DNA from: Micropterus salmoides
Taxonomy: Eukaryota; Chordata; Actinopteri; Centrarchiformes; Centrarchidae
Length of the DNA: 64,000 nt
Direction of reading: 5' to 3'
Assembly: GCF_014851395.1 (NCBI RefSeq)
Contig: NW_024044459.1
Span: 186,001 to 250,000, forward strand
Notes under the pieces: generated by a model
The model's database searches: none
What the model was told of the DNA's origin: nothing
Seen by the model: the letters and a program-made list of their open reading frames with translations, nothing else
In this document: positions 22,995 to 33,900 of the stretch, in pieces
Layout: each line of letters begins with the position of its first letter
Numbering within the stretch: position 1 is the first letter of the stretch
Translations under genes and position numbers: made by a program

Positions 22995-24960
22995 CGGGAT
23001 GGGAGAGTTATCAAGCACGTAAAGTTTGGTTAAGATGTGAGCATGTACACTGAAGTTACAACAACTTCCTGTGTCATGGCGAAGACTTGATCTCTGACGC
23101 CACGCCACGGACACACCCATTGACGAAAACTCGCAAATAGCACAACTTTTCATCTTCAATGCCTTTAGAAGGCACAGCAGAAATTTGAGGTCGGTCGGAC
23201 TAAATCCCTAGGAGGAGTTCGTTAAAGTACGAAGTGTGTAAATCATCCAAAATTTGACGTAAAATTCAAAATGGCCGACTTCCTGTTGGGTTTAGGCTAT
23301 GGCTCCAAGAGGCTTTTTTGTGCGTCTGGACAAGATACACGTACCACAGAAAATTCGTGCACGTAGGTGAAACGTGCGGCGGGGGCTGCTTCGTTAAAAG
23401 TCACTTCCTGTTGCCAGCAGGTGGCGCTATGACTGTGGGTGAATGTCAGCATGGCGCTACATGTGTTCAGGGCGGGACTCTCATCCTACATGTACAGTTT
23501 GGTGCAGATGTGAGCATGTACACTGAAGTTACGACAACTTCCGTGTCATGGCGAAGAGTTGATCTTTGACGCCACGCTACGGACACGCCCATTGACGAAA
23601 ACTTGCAAATAGCACAACTTTTCATCTTCAATGCCTTTAGAAGGCACAGCAGAAATTTGAGGTCGGTCGGACTAAATCCCTAGGAGGAGTTCGTTAAAGT
23701 ACGAAGTGTGTAAATCATCCAAAATTTGACGTAAAATTCAAAATGGCCGACTTCCTGTTGGGTTTAGGCTATGGCTCCAAGAGACTTTTTTGTGCGTCTG
23801 GACAAGATACACGTACCACAGAAAATTCGTGCACGTAGGTGAAACGTGCGGCGGGGGCTGCTTCGTTAAAAGTCACTTCCTGTTGCCAGCAGGTGGCGCT
23901 ATGACTGTGGGTGAATATCAGCATGAACATGTGTTCAGGGCAGGACTCTCATCCTACATGTACAGTTTGGTCCAGATGTGAGCATGTACACTGAAGCTAC
24001 GACAACTTCCGTGTCATGGCGAAGAGTTGATCTTTGACGCCACGCCACGGACACGCCCATTGACGAAAACTTGCAAATAGCACAACTTTTCATCTTCAAT
24101 GCCTTTAGAAGGCACAGCACAAATTTGAGGTCGGTCGGACTAAATCCCTAGGAGGAGTTCGTTAAAGTACGAAGTGTGTAAATCATCCAAAATTTGACGT
24201 AAAATTCAAAATGGCCGACTTCCTGTTGGGTTTAGGCTATGGCTCCAAGAGACTTTTTTGTGCGTCTGGACAAGATACACGTACCACAGAAAATTCGTGC
24301 ACGTAGGTGAAACGAGGGGCATGTACATGTGTTCAGGGCGGGACTCTCATCCTAGATGTACAGTTTGGTCCAGATGTGAGCATGTACACTGAAGTTACAA
24401 CAACTTCCTGTTTCATGGCGAATCATCGACGCCACGGACACGCCCATTGACGAAAACGCGCAAATAGCACAACTTTTCATCGTCAATGCCTTTAGAAGGC
24501 ACAGCAGAAATTTGACGTCGATCCGAGTAAATCCCTAGGAGGAGTTCGTTAAAGTACGAAGTGTGTAAATCATCCAAAAATGGCCATAAAATTCAAAATG
24601 GCCGACTTCCTGTTGACTTTAGGCTATGGGTTCTTGAGGCTTTTTTGTGCGTCTTGACATGATACATGTCCCCAGAAAATTTCGTACATGTAGGTTGAAC
24701 GTGAACGAGGGGCTAATTTTTTCCAATTTTCTAGGTGGCGCTAGCGAGTCATTTTGCAACGCCCATGTGCGAAACTTGTAGAATACGAAATTTTTCACCG
24801 GTTCTGACATGTTTGCAAATTTTGGTGAGTTTTCGAGTATGTTTAGGCCATGTCATTTGGGCCTACTTTGCAGAAAAAAGAAAAAAAAAAAAAAAAAAAA
24901 AAAAAATAATCCGAGCAAATTCAATAGGGACCTCGCACGGTCGTGCTCGGGCCCTAAAAA
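22995..24960 (+). repeat. Family A tandem array, about 470-bp unit, with 3' tail
   Basis: The anchor 'tgaagttac/gctac-acaacttcc' recurs at 23051, 23524, 23992 and 24390, giving steps of 473, 468 and 398 bp. Each unit holds gacgccacgc..., 'gcacagcagaaatttgaggtc', 'ccctaggaggagttcgttaa', 'aaaatggccgacttcctgtt' and gccagcaggtggcgct. The last unit is shortened and continues into a unique tail, an A26 run (24881-24906) and the terminal text gggacctcgcacggtcgtgc then tcgggccctaa near 24955. The near-identical translations from each unit (CVWTRYTYHRK...) reflect the repeats and are not genes. Confidence 0.9.
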
Positions 24961-26020
24961 TAGCTGCCAGCTCTCACGCATTTTCTTAAGGAAATGCCCA
25001 TTCTAGTTGTCTCTTGTTTCCCAAACTGCTGGAAAAGTGAAGTCCGTTAGCGCTAGCAAACGTTTCCCCTCATCTTCAGACTGCGCAGCTGAACAGGCTG
25101 CTCACTTCACATTAGCTACATTTATAGGAAGTAACTATCTTAGTAGCTGCATTTCATTACTGCCTGCTTGTCCAGTGCTGAGTACAAGCTAAGACTAAAC
25201 TGGTGTAGCCTACACCTCTGTCCTGTCCACAGACTGTACATCCTCAACACCGTGGAGGAGCTGAGGTTACAAGCTCAGGTGAGCAAGTTACGGATGCAAA
25301 CTAGTCTGTTTTAAGCTAATGAGGAGATGTTCCTTTTGGTTTTATTGTGCAAATGAAATGCTTGGTTCCGTCAACTTCAGGCTGCATTTCCTACAAGGAG
25401 CATTTCAGAATCAGAGCTTGTTTATTGTTGTTTTACGATCGGGAGTCTCCACGGAGTGTTGACCGGATTCTCTCTGCCGTTCTGTGTCTGACTTCCTGCC
25501 TGGTTCGATCTGCTCTGTGCTGCTTGACGCAGCTAGCGGCAAAAATAGACCTGCTACCTATTCTCTGCAGAGCGGAGCGCCGTTTCCGGGACACGCTGCG
25601 GCCGCAGCTGGTGGACTCATGAGCATTGACTATAATGGCCGCTATTAGCTCCGGGAACCGCGACGCAGCCGTAACGCGCCGTAGCCGGAGTCAGTGGACT
25701 TTAGGGGTAAGGATGGCACATTGAAGAGAAAACATCTGCAGATACAATAAAATCTATGCTGCATAGCAATCACTCTTTAGGTCTACCTCATGTGTACACG
25801 CTTAGTGTTGATCTCCTTGCTCTGTCAAGTTCTGGCCTCCCTCCTACAGCACCACTATTGTTACAAGCAGGGACACCAAGAGCTGAATTTTCATACACAG
25901 CCCACTGACAGATGTACTGATAAATGACTAAAGTTCTATCATTTTAATGATATATGATGTTAAAGAAGGGGATTGATAATTCAGAATTTACTGCAGGCTG
26001 ATGAAAAGATGAATGAACTC
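24961..26020 (-). other. tjp2 intron 2, repeat with inverted relative at 32095-32330
   Basis: 25015-25240 ('ctggaaaagtgaagtccgtt', 'agcgctagcaaacg', 'cttcagactgcgcag') matches the reverse complement of 32095-32330. The GC-rich 25560-25700 resembles the inside of a non-autonomous DNA element. No gene seen. Confidence 0.5.
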
Positions 26021-26022
26021 AC

Positions 26023-26076
26023 CCGCTGCAGAGTGACTGTGTACTGCTCCCAGACCATCTCTTCCATTCCTGAGCT
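26023..26076 (-). CDS. tjp2: tjp2 (ZO-2) coding exon 2: N-terminal strand of PDZ1, with internal Met
   Basis: A 54-bp exon, acceptor gttctctacag and donor gtgagt, phase 0 at both ends. It encodes SSGMEEMVWEQYTVTLQR. ZO-2 in mammals has GMEELIWEQYTVTLQK at this point, so identity is clear. WEQYTVTLQ is the first beta strand of PDZ1. The internal ATG (Met 4 of the exon) corresponds to the start of the shorter mammalian ZO-2 isoform made from a second promoter, so the exon can serve both a long form (from exon 1) and a short one. It is isolated: 16.9 kb from exon 1 and 13.1 kb from exon 3. Confidence 0.95.
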
Positions 26077-26079
26077 CTG

Positions 26080-27090
26080 TAGAGAACACAGACACAACAC
26101 TGACTGTCAGCACCAGCTCCAGAAGTCATTCAGCAGCACAAATAAGAATAAAAACCACAGATTCGTGGAGGGGTAACCCCGTATAGTGGAAGATTCAATG
26201 ATTTGATATTCTCACAAGCCAATCTTCACAAAGCCAGCGTGAAACGCGTGAATAAATCCTTTCACAGTGCACATGTGTGGCGTAGTGAGTGAGTGAGTGA
26301 GTGTGTGTGCGTGCATGCGTGCAGTAGAAGAGGGAGACACCAAACAGCAACGCCGGCGATTTGCAGAGTTGTGCGTGAACTTTGAGGGACATTTGAATCA
26401 TTTATCACCATTGATGAACCACACAAAGAAGATTCTTTGGTTTTTAAACAGTACTTATACTAGACCAACAAGGAAACGCAACATGCAAATGTTGGCGAGA
26501 CTTTGGACATGCACAACTCTGAACAAGACCTGTGATTGGCAGGCGAGCAGAGCAGAGAGAAAAGGATCAACAATAAGCCTCTGTTTAGCTGTACAGGGAA
26601 AGATCCAGTTACTCTGCAGCTCCTCAAGAATACAGACAGATTCACAAATCTGAGGCAGACCATTCAAAACAATTATGATAAAATCTTTAAAAATGTTTCA
26701 TTTCCTTACTCCCTATTTATAAAGATTAAACATGACACTTTAGTCTTGTTATTCGATAAGATATGCTTAAAGACACTTCAACAAGTTTTGTGTCAGAGTT
26801 TTTGTTATTCTAAATTTTGACACCGTGATCAGTTCCAAATATCATGCGTCATCGGTCTCATTGGTTACTAATAATCAGTACCGCTCCATATCGGTCGATC
26901 CTCAAGACCTGTGCAGTGTCTACACACACACACTCCCTGGATATTTAAAAGGTTGAGAGTATTTCAACTAGAGAGCGCTGAGTTTCAGAAACAGCCTTAA
27001 AAGGCAACCCCATGTATTCCACCAGGTTACAGACCTTCATGTCTTTTACATGAAGAAATCAAAATGAACGCATTCAATTCAAGTGAGTTC
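26080..27090 (-). other. tjp2 intron 1, 3' part; no other gene seen
   Basis: Contains a gtga/gtgt run at 26283-26315. 'cagtgcacatgtgtggcgtag' (26265-26285) resembles the hairpin arm near 1960. Open frames here overlap on both strands and are unrecognised. Confidence 0.4.
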
Positions 27091-27091
27091 A

Positions 27092-27660
27092 CTATGAGAG
27101 CAGCAGACACACTCTGCCCTCTACCATCCATCCATGTCCCACCAATCTGAGCAGACAGGAGATCCCAGCAGGTGCGTAGAGGACCACCAGGCTGCCTCTC
27201 TGCTGTTTAATGTCCAGCTCCCTCAGCTGGATCCTGGCGCCCCCACCATCGCTGCTGTCTCCCCCCTCCCTGCAGCCATCCGGGGCCCCACTCTTGGCCA
27301 TGTCGGCCTGCCTGCACTGGTGTCCGCTGGGGTAGCTGGTGCAGCAGCCAGTCGGCAGCCACTCCAGACTCATGGCTCGGTGTCCCACCTCCAATCTGGA
27401 TAAGCCTGTGCAGCGGCGGATTAGCCTAGCCCCGGGAGGGAGGAGAGACTAAAAATAACAGCAGACTCCTCCCACCTGCTTCTGCTCCCATCCAACGGAC
27501 TGCTCTGAGCACTTCCTGCGCAGGCCAGATGCCATGGCCAGGTAGAGGCGGCGTCCGCAAGTTCAAAGGTCGACAGGCTGGAGAGCTCCTTCCTCTGTCT
27601 GTTCCTCTGCACACCGTCCTGCTGCTTTCCCTTCACTCCCTTAACAATCACAGCCAACAT
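27092..27660 (-). promoter_or_regulatory. GC-rich block upstream of exon 2: possible alternative first exon/promoter of tjp2
   Basis: In an AT-rich intron this block is clearly GC-richer and open in several frames on both strands (minus 27092-27394 and 27421-27660, plus 27134-27403). None of the translations matches a protein I know. It lies 1.0-1.6 kb upstream of exon 2, whose internal ATG could start a short ZO-2. Mammalian TJP2 has a second promoter for such an isoform. A possible donor on the minus strand is caggtggga near 27474. This is inference from composition and position only; an unannotated repeat is the alternative. Confidence 0.3.
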
Positions 27661-27999
27661 TTAGGTACTATTATTTCCTGATCCACCATCTGGCTTTATT
27701 CAAGCATTGTATTTTTCTCTTCAGTTTGCTTTTAAAAACCAAATAAGAAAAAAAAGATTGGATATGCATTCCAGACAATAAGTCTTTAGAATAAGGACAC
27801 ACCAACTAATCCTGTACAAGAGCTGTACACCTCACAAGCCGTTGGCCTGTGGAGAGTGAATACCATGTCAAAGAGCTACGGGGATAGATGAGTAGTTGGA
27901 CTGACAGGCCCAGAGAGACGTGGAGCCTGGAAGGTGGGCACCAACATTAATATTAACAGTTTTCAAAGTTCAAATATTAAGCTCCTCTAAACTATATTT

Positions 28000-28285
28000 T
28001 TTAGAGCCCGACCGACAAGGGATTCTTAAGCGCGATATGAATTGGATATTTGAGGATTGATATGCCGATATATCGGCCAATATTATTATTTCTCCTTATT
28101 TTAAGAAACGCATGACATAAAGAAAGATTATGCCTAACATTGGTTATGTTGAGTGTTGATTAAAGTGTCAAATGTATAAAACTACAGAACACATTTTAAA
28201 ACATCTTATTTCTTAACTAAACTACAGTCAATAAAGTATGTATTATGGGGGCCAGTGAAACAGAAACTATAAAAAAAAACTATAT
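28000..28285 (+). mobile_element. hAT-like element, left end
   Basis: Starts 'agagcccgaccgacaaggga' followed by 'gatatgccgatatatcggcc', a terminus widespread in fish hAT elements. The right part is replaced by the LINE at 28290. Confidence 0.5.
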
Positions 28286-28289
28286 ATAA

Positions 28290-28775
28290 CTATTACTACT
28301 ACTCCTAATAATAATAACAGTGATTACTAGTTCACCTTTAGAAGAGAGAGATCTGATGTTTAAGAGTCCACATTTAACTCTCCTATTTGTTTGCACTATT
28401 GCTCTTGTGGTTTTAATTTTTATGAGGTTTTTATGCACAGCTCCTCTTCTGTTTACCTTTTTAAATAATTTCGACGGTCGGGGGGCAGACACCGTCACTA
28501 TAGGATTTTCACTAAGTAACTCCTGAAATGGAGGAGCAGAGAAGTGTGTTAGACTGCGACTCTGCCTCCTGGTCTCAACTCTGGGTTGTCATGGATTTGG
28601 TCCACTAATAAACTTGGCCAGATTTCTAGAAATGAGAGCTGCTCCTTCCCAAGTGGGATGGATGCCGTCTCTCCGGATCAGACCAGGTCTTCCCCAGAAA
28701 GTCTGCCAATGATCAACAAAGCCCACATCGTTTGCTGGACACCACCTCGACAACCAACGGCGGAATGAATTTTAA
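28290..28775 (-). pseudogene. LINE fragment spanning ORF1 esterase end and ORF2 endonuclease start
   Basis: On the minus strand, about 28770-28600 reads RWLSRWCPANDVGFVDHWQT, then FWGRPGLIRRDGIHPTWEG and ISRNLAKF, then a stop. This is the C-terminal part of the SGNH (GDSL-type) esterase domain found in ORF1 of CR1/L2-group LINEs; DGIHPT holds the Asp-x-x-His pair. After a spacer, 28430-28320 reads RRVKCGLLNIRSLSSKGELV, the N-terminus of the ORF2 endonuclease. The rest of ORF2 is absent, so this is an internal piece. Confidence 0.75.
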
Positions 28776-28779
28776 GTGA

Positions 28780-29210
28780 CTACTAACAGAAAGAAAGACA
28801 ACAAGGAAACCCGCTGCTGTATTACTGCTGCCTTGACAAAGTGCTTACATATATATGTAAGACTACAGTGTGTTAGTCAGCACAGAAGCTGGACAGCACT
28901 GGTACAGCAGGACTCACCAGTCTCTTATTTACATACGGCATACATACGGTGTGGTGACTCCTATTCAACCAGGGTCACACGGCATACCGAATGGAACACA
29001 GCCACAAATCTGCTGTGTCTACAGTTTCACCACAAGCACGGGCACAGACCAAGTCAACTTATATATACACACTTTAACCATCCAAAACAGCAGATCTTGG
29101 AAGGAAATGCCATTTGTGAGGCTGATAGTTGTGTTCACAAGCACCATCCGTTTCTGTATGTATAATGATGCAGTATTATCAGCAGTTATGAATGCAGCAG
29201 TCATTGTACT
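28780..29210 (-). other. tjp2 intron 1, no gene seen
   Basis: No repeat or coding family recognised. Overlapping open frames on both strands (28776-29265) look random. Confidence 0.4.
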
Positions 29211-29211
29211 G

Positions 29212-29412
29212 TGTTTATATTCAATCATTGAGCTGACGCTTTTATCCAAAGAGACTTACAATTGATATATATGTCAGAGGCACTCCTCTGGAGCAACTAG
29301 GGGTTAGGTATCTTGCTCATCACACTGATGGATGTGTCACAGTGGGGAATTGAACCCGGGTCTCTCAAACCAAAGGCATGTGTCTTATCGACTGTACCAT
29401 CACCCCCCAAGC
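29212..29412 (-). mobile_element. tRNA-derived SINE with L2-type tail, minus orientation
   Basis: Minus-strand head near 29400-29335 has a B box-like 'gggttcaattcc'. The far end reads 'gtaagtctctttggataaaagcgtcagc', nearly the tail of the L2-type LINE at 53400-53440. Sharing the LINE tail is how such SINEs borrow the LINE machinery. Confidence 0.75.
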
Positions 29413-29897
29413 GGTTTAGTCACCACTCCCCTTTTCTAGAGTCCAAACATTGGTCTTGGCCTCAGGAATAGGGGAGTGGTGAGGTGGAAACACAGGGAAA
29501 AGAGTTTGTGCTGCAGGAAGCAGCCTGTTAACCATCACTCCCTCTTCCTGTCATTCCACAGATAACGTCTTGTTAGTCATGTTCCCTCGCAGGAAACAAC
29601 AATCTGTGGTGGAACACACGCACAACACTTCTACACACACAAAACTGTACTCTCGCACACACAGGCGAATGCAGAGTTGCTCATTTTCCCCACATGTCTC
29701 CACAAAGCCAAACCAGTAGAGAGCGACCGTACTGCACGCACAGCCACTGTGTTTGTCAGAGGTGATAAAAACACCTGCAGCCTTGGAGCCGTGCTTCATT
29801 CAGGCATGTAAACTGGTCAAGGGTAAAAAAGGTGAGAAGGATACGCAAGCAGAGAAACACACAGAGACTGAACAAGGGCTCTGTTTTTACTTTTGAG
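29413..29897 (-). other. tjp2 intron 1, no gene seen
   Basis: Has a minus-strand open frame (29551-29799) without recognisable features. Nothing else seen. Confidence 0.4.
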
Positions 29898-30505
29898 TAG
29901 GGCTGTACATATCTTATTTTTGAAGTCCATTACTCGATTAATCTAACGACTAATTTTGTTTATTCTAAAGAAAGAAAAGTTGCCTATTACTCTATTAACA
30001 TACCAATTTATCCAAAATAAATATCAAAAACATGCCTAATCAATAAATCTATATTTTATTCCATCATCCTGATGAAGCACATTAGAATAATGACAATAAC
30101 AGCAAATCTTAAAATGAATCAAATTTCCACGTCACTGATGTTGTGATAATAACAGACATTAATTAGGCTACTTTACTTAAAACTTTAAATGTTTCTGCCA
30201 TGGATTCATTTCAATATTGAGTAATGCAGAATGATAATAAAATGCATCTCTGCATCAGTGAACACCTGAAAGGACTCAGACTGTCACAGAATTCTGATTC
30301 AGCTGTTTTCTCGCACATACCTGACCGTTAAATAAACAGAAAATATGAAGCAGCTGATAGTTTGCGGTGTAACGTTACATTACCATGACAGCAGCGGGGC
30401 AGAAATTACTTTTAACATGAAGGCAATGAAGAAACACTACGTGTCCTCGTGCTGATAATGTGCCGTGCTTGTGTGGCGACAGAAAGTAAACAGGATTTGC
30501 GGTGC
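29898..30505 (+). mobile_element. hAT-like element, left part, cut by LINE insertion
   Basis: Begins 'tagggctgtacatatctt' and 'ccattactcgattaatctaa', a terminus related to the one at 35295. There is no transposase frame. Its right side ends where LINE ORF2 sequence starts at about 30510. Confidence 0.5.
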
Positions 30506-30509
30506 TGCT

Positions 30510-31388
30510 GTGGCTAAAATCATTCTTCTTACCTACAAAGCTCTTAATGGTCAGGCACCATCTTATCTTAAAGAGCTCATAGTACCTTACTACCCCACCA
30601 GAGCACTGCGCTCCCAGAATGCAGGGTTACTTGTGGTTCCTAGAGTCTCCAAAAGTAGACTGGGAGCCAGAGCGTTCAGCTATCAAGCTCCTCTCCTGTG
30701 GAACCAGGTTCCAGTTTGGGTTCAGGAGGCAGACACCATCTCCACATTTAAGAGTAGGCTTAAGACTTTCCTCTTTGATAAAGCTTATAGTTAGGGCTGG
30801 CTCAGGTGAGTCCTGAACCATCCCTTAGTTATGCTGCTATAGGCCTAGACTGCCGGGGGATTTCCCATGATGCACTGGGCTCCTCTCTCCTCTACTTTCT
30901 CTCCCTCTGTATGCAACCTCATCCCATTATTGCATGTTACTAACACAACAACTCCCCTTTCCGGTAGTCTTGTGCTTTCTCGTCCCTCTCCTCTCTCCTC
31001 CTATCACTTCCTGCAGGTGTTTCTGGCTCTGGAGCTGTGGAGTCTGGATCTGTGGTTGCGGGTCACCTGCTGCCCCCGTGTTCCTGCTCGACACCCTCTG
31101 CTGCAACGACTATTGTTACTAGTCCTGTTGTTATTATTCTTATTATAATCATTAACATTACGATTATTATCATTAACACTACTATAAATATCTGTACCAT
31201 TACAGGTTTCTGCCTCTTAAAAGGAAGTTTTTCCTTGCCTCTGTCTCCTAGTGCTGCTCTTGGTGGGAACTGTTGGGCTTCTGTAAATAGCATCATAGAG
31301 TACGGTCTAGACCTGCTCTTTTATGAAAAGCACTCTGAGATAACTGTTGTTGTGATTTGGCGTTATATAAATAAAATTGAATTGAATT
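30510..31388 (+). mobile_element. L2-type LINE, 5'-truncated, copy a
   Basis: 30510-30794 encodes the ORF2 C-terminus: LLTYKALNGQAPSYLKELIV, RTSQNAG-like block RALRSQNAGLLVVPRVSKSR, then LWNQVPVWVQEADTISTFKS and RLKTFLFDKAYS*. The 3' UTR follows, with 'ggtttctgcctcttaaaagg' and the tail 'tataaataaaattgaattga'. Only the last ~95 codons remain, so it cannot move by itself, but the C-terminus is undamaged, suggesting a fairly recent copy. Same family as 50826-51437. Confidence 0.85.
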
Positions 31389-31389
31389 A

Positions 31390-32440
31390 AATTTGATATT
31401 TTAAAAGTTTTTTCTTCACACCATGTTAAAAGTAATTTCTGCACCACTGCTCTCATGGCAACAAAACCTACAGCATGTATCATCTAATGTTCGGCTGTTA
31501 TACATTTTCTGTTTACTGCAACAGTGGTTACAGTCTAAATGGTTTCACTTATTCTTTACACCACACTAATGCAAAAATGCATTGTCAGTGATTATCTTAC
31601 TGCTTATTACTTAGTGATGAAATAAATCCATGTCAAACATCTTAAGTTTTAGTTCAGGAAAAAAACGGATTCTCCAGTCCAGTTGTTCTAATGTGCTTTA
31701 TGTGTCTTTTTTTAGGGGGAGTGAGTAAAATATAAAATTATTTATAAGTTTTTGATATTCATTTTGAAGAAATTCATTGGTATATTAATAGAGTATTAAA
31801 AAAATGTACATTTATGGCAGAGCATGTTTTGGGCATCACCCCTAAGCCTTAACGGCAGGAAAACCCTGTTAATATGACCTCAGAATTATTGTAGATACGA
31901 ATGTTCATATTTGTCTTTTGTGTCTTTATTTTACAGCCTTTGACATTTATCTGTATAGACATTAATATAAAAAAAAAATGAGAAAAATGAGAAACTACCT
32001 CCCTTCTGAGGTACATTTGCACATTAAAATCCAAAAAGAAATGTCTCCTCATTAGCATAAAAGGACTAGTGTGCATCACTAATTAGCTTCACTAACCTCA
32101 GCTCTGTACAGGACAGAGCTGTAGGCTACGACAGTTTACTCTCAGTTTGTAACGGATGTTCTCAACATTGGACAAGTAACACAGCAGCCAAAAGAAGCAG
32201 CCTAGGCTACTGTATAAGCTTCCCTGCTCTGCACAGTCTGAAGGGGAGGGGAGATGTTTGCTAGCGCTAACAGGCTTCACTTTTCCAGCAGGCCATCCTC
32301 TATAAAGAATGTGGAGAGGTTGGAGACGTTTCCACATTCAACATCACATTAAACAAAATTTTAAAATGAATTTAACCAATGTTGTGTAAATTTTCCCCTG
32401 TGGTATCAAAAATCGTATCAAATATCGATATTTTTCAAGG
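31390..32440 (-). other. tjp2 intron 1: degenerate DNA-element sequence
   Basis: 32095-32330 is the inverted relative of 25015-25240. 'gtggtatcaaaaatcgtatc' near 32400 looks like a hAT-like end. No gene seen. Confidence 0.45.
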
Positions 32441-32690
32441 TATTATTAACCAGTGCCCCAGCACGTTTTCTCCATCGACGTCTCCAGTAGATCCCAAACA
32501 GAGCTGCTGCTCCTCCAACTAATAACCGAAAGTCCCAGGTTCGATAGAGAGTGGTGGAATAGAGTGAGCAGTTGAATATCCAATATTTAAGAGCTCTTCT
32601 CTGGTAAATGTTACCAGAGAGGGACGGCAGAAAATAGAACACAAAAAGAACTACAGAGCGTAATCCAGAGGCCGTCTGCGGCGCCATCTT
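32438..32690 (-). other. 84-residue open frame of unknown origin
   Basis: Minus-strand frame from ATG at about 32687: MAPQTASGLRSVVLFVFYFL, then a middle with LYRTWDFRLLVGGAAALFGI and YWRRRWRKRAGALVNNT. It has a good start context (gcgccatcttgg upstream on the plus strand, i.e. aagATGGCGCC). I suspect it is the first part of a fish LINE or other retroelement because of the RKRAGALV ending, but I cannot name it. An unrelated spurious frame is possible. Confidence 0.3.
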
Positions 32691-33346
32691 GGTATAGAAA
32701 TCAGTCAGTTTGTATCCTACTCTAATTCAGTCCATTCTATGTCCTTGTCTGACTTTACATGTGCTCACTTTGTACATTTTAGCCACCAGGCTTTACATGT
32801 TGTTTTAAATCCTGCACACATGCGCGGGCCAGTAAGAGATCAGCACTGCACCGAATTTGATCTTCCATGTTGTTGTGGGTGTCAGCAGTGCACCACGCCC
32901 TTGGCCTCTGAACTATTCCCTAGCCAGAGGGCAGTACCAATACAACACTAAACACAGACACACAGAGAGGGAGATCCAAAGACAGGCAGGAATTTTATCA
33001 GTCAGCCACTCCCAGCAGCTGTCTGAGCCCATGTGGCACATTTCCCACTGGTCAGGGAATGTTTTGAATATCTTGAAACTTTAAGGACTGTATTCACTGT
33101 CATCAACCAGAGGCCTGTACTACAAAACAGTTCAACACACTAGGGCAACATACTAGTCACACTGCAGCATGTGCCATGTCAAGCAAGTCAAATTAACTCA
33201 AAGACCTAACTTTCTTGCTTCTTGATACAAAAGGAAAACACAGCTCTAATTTTACATGACTAAGAGAAGAGACAAGAGAAGTCTGTCTGATGTGACATAA
33301 TTTAATGCGATTTAAGGGTTCTTGGATACACAGAGTTTGATGCTAG

Positions 33347-33747
33347 TAGGGCTGGGCAATAAAACAATAATGATAATTATCGCAATATAATTTTCCTCAA
33401 TAACAATTTAAATGTTCAAGATATCACAAACAAATTAGCACCTAATTTTTCTATTAAAAATATTTATTTTGTTGAAAAAAGAGGCCTGAAAAAAGATTAA
33501 TTCATCAGATTTGTTGAAAAAGTTAATAGTTCTAACTCAGATTTGTGAAGCTAAGTGTCTGTCACATTCTGACCATAAAAAAAAGTTTAGCCACATAATT
33601 AATCATCTGGTTTCTTCAATTTTCACTCCGGAGCAAAAATCAGCCTTTAAACTTGAAAGAAATAATGATTTGACATTTATCCTGATAATTATTGATATCA
33701 AATGATATGAAGTGTTTTTATTGTGATAACTTTTTTTTTAAACACTA
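33347..33747 (+). mobile_element. hAT non-autonomous element (401 bp) with 8-bp target duplication
   Basis: Starts TAGGGCTGGGCAATAAAACA and is flanked on both sides by gatgctag (33339-33346 and 33748-33755), a perfect 8-bp target duplication as expected for hAT. The right end is degenerate (…aaacacta), retaining only the outer CTA. No coding capacity. Confidence 0.75.
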
Positions 33748-33900
33748 GATGCTAGTGAGTGACAAGCCTCTGCATGCACAGCAAACCACCAATCACAATA
33801 TTGTTTTTGATCACTTTATCAAACAACCAAAGCATGTCCCACCCCCGTTAGGTGTCGACAACAACTTGAAAATAAGTGAGGAACAGGAGAAAACCAAATG

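Noticed and set aside
23318..24120. Near-identical short proteins (CVWTRYTYHRK...) repeated along the array
   Set aside because: They arise from the ~470-bp tandem DNA unit. Frames differ in length between units and no coding constraint is visible.
22995..24960. Regularly spaced repeats as a CRISPR array
   Set aside because: The units are ~470 bp with no short repeat-spacer structure, and the genome is a vertebrate.
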